Assembly (NCBI RefSeq): GCF_026283925.1
Contig: NZ_JAPDPF010000001.1
Coordinates: 744,001 to 808,000, forward strand
Direction of reading: 5' to 3'
Length of the DNA stretch: 64,000 bases
From: Dyella halodurans
GTDB lineage: Bacteria; Pseudomonadota; Gammaproteobacteria; Xanthomonadales; Rhodanobacteraceae
Shown here piece by piece: positions 61,301 through 64,000 of the stretch. The position numbers were made by a program, and so were the translations under genes. The notes under the pieces were generated by a model. That model ran no database searches and was not told the origin of the DNA. It saw nothing but the letters and a program-made list of their open reading frames with translations. Position 1 is the stretch's first letter, and the number at the start of each line of letters is the position of its first letter.

Positions 61301-62061
61301 TAGGCCAGGTAACGCGGCAGGTCCAGGCGGTCGAGCTGGAAGTTGATCGTGGATTCGCGGCTGTCGGCGAACGGTTTGGTATGACCTTCGATGTGCAGCG
61401 GGCTGCCGTCCACCTTCATCGACAGCAGCGGCTGCACGAACACATCGGTATCGTTGGGCAGGTTGGCGATGAAGGGGATGCCGACCTCTAGCTGCTCGAC
61501 GTGGTGCAGTGCCTTCATCAGCTGGTCGTCGAACTGAACGTCGCCGTTGTGCACGCTGATGTTGGACAGCGCAAAACGGGTCGGCGGCGTCTTCGGGTCG
61601 GTCGGCTTGGACGCGTAGCGCTCGATCAGGTCGGTGAAATTGAAGCGCTGGTCGGGCGTGCGCACGATGCGGATGCGCGGATGCTGCAGGCTGAACTCAT
61701 CCAGCACGGGCGCCATGCGGAACAGCGCGGTCCACGAGCTGTCGATCACCGCCTCGTCGACATCGACGAACGGCGATTTGCCGTCGCGATCGCCAATGTG
61801 CAACTGATCCAGACGCAGGCGCAAGGTATACGGATTGAGGTGCACCGCGCCGATGGTCACCGGTCGCGACAGCGCGGCGCTGGCGCGCTTCTCGATCTGG
61901 CTGTGGATGATGGGCGGCGCGACGAAGAAGCCGAGCAGGCCGAACACGACCACCGCGATGGCGGTGATCGCGGTCCATTTACGGACCCGATGCGACCGGT
62001 AGACGGCAAGGGCCCAGTCGCGTCCGGCGGCCAGGCGGGGGTTGCTGAACAGATCAGCCAT
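58396..62061 (-). CDS. Large AsmA-like/DUF748 protein
   Basis: 1221 residues from the ATG at 62061 behind GGGAG. One N-terminal membrane anchor (about 30-52, TAITAIAVVVFGLLGFFVAP) is followed by a long periplasmic part of repetitive strands typical of DUF748 and the AsmA/TamB bridge-like superfamily (GAVHLNPYTLRLRLDQLHIG, FALSNISVHNGDVQFDDQ). An Ala/Pro-rich break lies near 770-810, and an OmpA-like C-terminal segment (YVEFEPGSDVLDSAAQERLG) is near 1045. Such proteins are thought to form grooves that carry lipids between membranes. It lies between tdh and kbl on the same strand. Confidence 0.85.
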   Translation of the reverse strand: MADLFSNPRLAAGRDWALAVYRSHRVRKWTAITAIAVVVFGLLGFFVAPPIIHSQIEKRASAALSRPVTIGAVHLNPYTLRLRLDQLHIGDRDGKSPFVDVDEAVIDSSWTALFRMAPVLDEFSLQHPRIRIVRTPDQRFNFTDLIERYASKPTDPKTPPTRFALSNISVHNGDVQFDDQLMKALHHVEQLEVGIPFIANLPNDTDVFVQPLLSMKVDGSPLHIEGHTKPFADSRESTINFQLDRLDLPRYLAYAPTPLPVAIPKGLASGKLDLHFVQAKPTPLVELTGNLELDDFVLNSNHEQPILTLGHASVDLQDVQPLVSRYHLGTLKLTQAQLHYALDEAGHSNLDTLTAPSAPTDSSSPPMDLRIAAMLLDDSAVHYTSPSKDKLDLVRLHGSLEGLSKLPAPAGKLDLAGQLFGGEVVAKGTLDLAAARLAGTLEMKQVDLVPLQAVAYQGLAARVTKGKLDANGKLQLDWSKAVNVHLADAHTTVTDFALEPQVKGHGAPVAWNKADTEINLIDLADRQAQLGTVTADGFAVDVVRDSHKRITLLDLFAAKGPAGKAAADATPPWHWSVAHLGMDNASVNFTDQASGEKPVNIQVTALKGGIDDLTDKLDQPRTMKLEGSIGKGSFSVNGKVQPTPAMADVQLTSKQIDLASFTSYISVPLNVTIASARVSGNGKLHYDGRGKDPKINYQGSAALEQVRVQDKLTGDDFLRWRTLSASNLDAAYGTGAPRMHAGNLVLSSFYARVIVNANGTLNLSEVVANPEQAPVSVTRAEGGVPLSPVAPAAPKPSAPVAVATAPATAAPAAPASPPADIHIGGLTLLNGQLNYTDNFIKPNYTANLTKLTGKIGAFGTTPGDPPADLSVQAALDDNSPVDIDGTINPLQPVAFLDIKGKANEVELTRLTAYSTKYTGYPITAGKLTMDVHYMLDNRKLNADNHIFITQLTFGDRDESPGIKHLPVKLAVALLKDSQGNIDVNVPVSGSLDDPQFSMGGLIWRAIGNLIAKAVTAPFHLLGAAFGGGSHEDLGYVEFEPGSDVLDSAAQERLGKVVGMLNQKTALNLDIIGRVDPAKDQDGLRKFTVDTMVRREKAQDKSGKNADTSNAALASVDVTPDEYEKYLRRAYKDDDFKGKPKNVIGLKKSLEPDEMRSLMETNVAVDDQAMRDLANRRAAAVQTWLHGKLDDKRMALKDPKLTAEGIDDKGKTTRTEFGLHQG

Positions 62062-62264
62062 CCGACGATGCTCCCATGTCATCGCGCCGACGGCGGGGAC
62101 CACCTGGTCCAACACCTTCGCATTCCGGCGATTCTGTCGGCGCGTTCTGCGCGAAGTTTACCCGGGAGGCTGTGAATCAAGTGGGCCTTTTCCGTCATTT
62201 AGCACAACGGAAAAGGCCTTTTGTGATGGACGTTCAGGCTGCGTAAGAGACTGTAGACCGGCTC

Positions 62265-63299
62265 TTACGTCCAGGAGCACACGACCTTGCCGCACTTGCC
62301 GGCATCCATCAGGTCGAAACCCTTCTGGAAGTCGTCGATGGCGATCTGGTGGGTGAGTACCTTCTGCAGCGGGAAGCCGGTCAGCACCATCTGGGTCATC
62401 TTGTACCAGGTCTCGTACATGCGACGGCCGTAGATGCCCTGCATGGTGAGGCCCTTGAAGATCACCTTGTCCCAGTCGATGCCGGCGCCCTTGGGCAGGA
62501 TGCCGAGCAGGGCGATCTTGCCGCCGTGATACATGCAGTCGAGCATGTCGTTGAAGGCGCGCGGGTTGCCGCTCATTTCCAGACCCACGTCGAAGCCTTC
62601 CATGTGCAGGTCCTTCATCACGTCCTTCAGCGACTGGTTCGCCACGTTCACCACGCGGGTGGCGCCCATGTCGGCCGCCAGCTTCAGGCGGTAGTCGTTG
62701 ACGTCGGTGACCACCACGTTGCGCGCGCCCACATGCTTGGCGATGCCGGCGGCAATGATGCCGATCGGGCCTGCGCCGGTGATCAGCACGTCCTCGCCGA
62801 TCAGGTCGAACTCGAGCGCACAGTGCGCGGCATTGCCATAAGGATCGAAGAACGCGGCCAGCTCGGACGGGATCTGGTCCGGAATCGGCCACAGGTTCGA
62901 GGCCGGCATGGTCATGTACTCGGCAAACGCACCGTTGCGGTTCACGCCGATGCCGACGGTGTTCGGGCACAGGTGCTGGCGGCCGGCGCGGCAATTGCGG
63001 CAGTGACCACAGACGATGTGGCCTTCGGCCGAGACGCGGTCGCCGATCTTGTAGCCGGTGACGCCGGGGCCGATCTCCACGACACGGCCGACGAACTCAT
63101 GGCCGATGGTCAGGCCGGGCTTGATGGTGCGCTGCGACCAGTCGTCCCACTTATAGATGTGCAGATCGGTACCGCAGATCGCGGTCTTCTCCATCTTGAT
63201 CAGCACCTCGTTGGGGCCGACCTCGGGAACGGGCACTTCTTCCATCCAGATGCCCTGTTCGGGCTTGACCTTGACCAGGGCTTTCATCATCTGCGGCAT
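62265..63299 (-). CDS. tdh: L-Threonine 3-dehydrogenase
   Basis: 344 residues from the ATG at 63299; the ATGs at 63290 and 63287 are alternatives. Zinc-dependent medium-chain dehydrogenase: catalytic zinc ligands in [13 protein letters not shown] (Cys42) and [10 protein letters not shown], structural zinc Cys cluster [15 protein letters not shown], and the NAD site [20 protein letters not shown]. It oxidises threonine to 2-amino-3-ketobutyrate, the substrate of Kbl. Confidence 0.97.
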   Translation of the reverse strand: MPQMMKALVKVKPEQGIWMEEVPVPEVGPNEVLIKMEKTAICGTDLHIYKWDDWSQRTIKPGLTIGHEFVGRVVEIGPGVTGYKIGDRVSAEGHIVCGHCRNCRAGRQHLCPNTVGIGVNRNGAFAEYMTMPASNLWPIPDQIPSELAAFFDPYGNAAHCALEFDLIGEDVLITGAGPIGIIAAGIAKHVGARNVVVTDVNDYRLKLAADMGATRVVNVANQSLKDVMKDLHMEGFDVGLEMSGNPRAFNDMLDCMYHGGKIALLGILPKGAGIDWDKVIFKGLTMQGIYGRRMYETWYKMTQMVLTGFPLQKVLTHQIAIDDFQKGFDLMDAGKCGKVVCSWT

Positions 63300-63591
63300 G
63301 GGATTTCCGTGGGGAGGGCGGGAAAACGACAATTATAGGAGGCGGGACGCCATATCGCTTTCCTGCACTGCAGCGTTGCCGTCGTTATCCAGCGCCAGAA
63401 TGTGCGCAAGTTCATGCGGCCTCCCGTGGGGAAGCCGTTGATGTGACGGGAAAACCGACTCCTGACCGACACCCCGGCCGGGTGGCCGGGCGCGGCACGA
63501 TCTGGCTGGCCTCAACCTGGACAGGCGTGGGGAGACGGTGCGCGTGACTCGACCATGGGCAAGGGCGCAGCCTGCTTCGCCCGTTACACTG
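63300..63591. other. Intergenic region between tdh and miaA
   Basis: 292 bp upstream of two divergent genes; no gene or distinct operator is visible. Confidence 0.5.
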
Positions 63592-64000
63592 ATGGCCATG
63601 TCTGTTTCCTCTGTTGCGTTCGAACACCGTCCACCAGCGATCTTTCTCATGGGGCCAACCGCCTCGGGGAAAACGGCGCTCGCCTGTGCGCTCAGCGAGC
63701 GCTTTCCCGTGGACCTGGTCAGCGTCGACTCGGCCCTGGTTTATCGCGGCATGGATATCGGCACGGCCAAGCCGGACGCGGCCACGCTGGCGCGCTATCC
63801 CCATCGCTTGATTGACATCCGCGATCCAGCCGAGCCGTATTCGGCGGCGGATTTTCGCGCCGACGCCGTCGCAGCGATGCAGCAGATCACCGCGCAGGGC
63901 AGGGTGCCCCTGCTGGTGGGTGGCACCGGGCTCTACTTCCGCGCATTGCAGCAGGGCCTGTCACAGCTGCCCGAGGCCGATGCTGCGATCCGCGAGCGTC
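63592..64000 (+). CDS. miaA: tRNA dimethylallyltransferase, partial (runs off the window end)
   Basis: 136 complete codons are visible from the ATG at 63592 (second ATG at 63598); the full enzyme is about 310 residues. P-loop GPTASGKT at residues 21-28, then [51 protein letters not shown] and [13 protein letters not shown], all MiaA hallmarks. It transfers the dimethylallyl group to A37 of tRNAs that read UNN codons. No defect is seen in the visible part. Confidence 0.95.
   Translation, partial: MAMSVSSVAFEHRPPAIFLMGPTASGKTALACALSERFPVDLVSVDSALVYRGMDIGTAKPDAATLARYPHRLIDIRDPAEPYSAADFRADAVAAMQQITAQGRVPLLVGGTGLYFRALQQGLSQLPEADAAIRER

Overview
The window is about 64 kb of high-GC chromosome from a gammaproteobacterium. 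The gene set (BipA/TypA, MiaA, Kbl/Tdh, paired OmpA-like porins with a Cys-containing linker, acnD-prpF plus prpD, DUF1800/DUF1501 pair) and the codon usage suggest Xanthomonadales (Lysobacterales), probably Rhodanobacteraceae such as Dyella, Luteibacter or a relative. This placement is inferred by eye; no search was run. No rRNA, tRNA, CRISPR array or intact transposase was found.

Layout. 1-9.5 kb: small regulatory and stress genes: a LysR regulator divergent from a DUF4242 protein with a dyad between them, two small exported proteins, a DJ-1/PfpI protein with an XRE/MmyB regulator, a carboxymuconolactone-decarboxylase-like protein, two exported SnoaL-fold proteins, and a LytS/LytTR-type kinase-regulator pair. 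9.4-14.1 kb: HxlR regulator divergent from an SDR, an NADP-binding reductase-like protein, a scar of two gene remnants (TetR C-terminus, and an inverted copy of the LytTR/SnoaL junction), an M61-like protein that lacks the catalytic Glu, and an exported HD-domain protein. 14.1-20.1 kb: an AT-richer accessory island with two unknown exported proteins, a 57-residue exported peptide and a set of degenerate direct and inverted repeats. 20.1-34.3 kb: PadR/HAAS pair, DUF1501/DUF1800 pair, methyltransferase, OprB-type porin, typA, a lipoprotein-type 3-hydroxybutyrate-oligomer hydrolase, cyclophilin, YidB, YeaQ/GlsB, and an aminotransferase.

34.4-52.8 kb holds central carbon metabolism: malate dehydrogenase and a complete methylcitrate cycle (prpE, prpB, prpC; then acnD-prpF opposite prpD). 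The cycle lets the cell use propionate: PrpE makes propionyl-CoA, PrpC condenses it with oxaloacetate, AcnD+PrpF or PrpD dehydrate the product, and PrpB splits methylisocitrate to pyruvate and succinate. Both dehydration routes are encoded, and no prpR-like regulator is seen. Inserted between prpC and prpF is the most interesting locus (40.7-45.1 kb): a Fap-amyloid-like export cluster of five genes. It has a Gly/Ser-rich secreted protein, two further secreted proteins, an exported C39 peptidase and an outer-membrane barrel with a coiled-coil N-terminus. The three secreted proteins share a [VL][IA]QN-x6-[IV]Q element, and two of them carry a matching double-glycine site that the C39 peptidase could cut. 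Next to it lie a GST and a TerC-type transporter preceded by a yybP-ykoY manganese riboswitch.

53-64 kb: two tandem OmpA-family porins with homologous leaders and an identical 83-nt block, an RsuA-type pseudouridine synthase, kbl, a very large AsmA/DUF748 protein, tdh, and the start of miaA, which runs off the end of the window.
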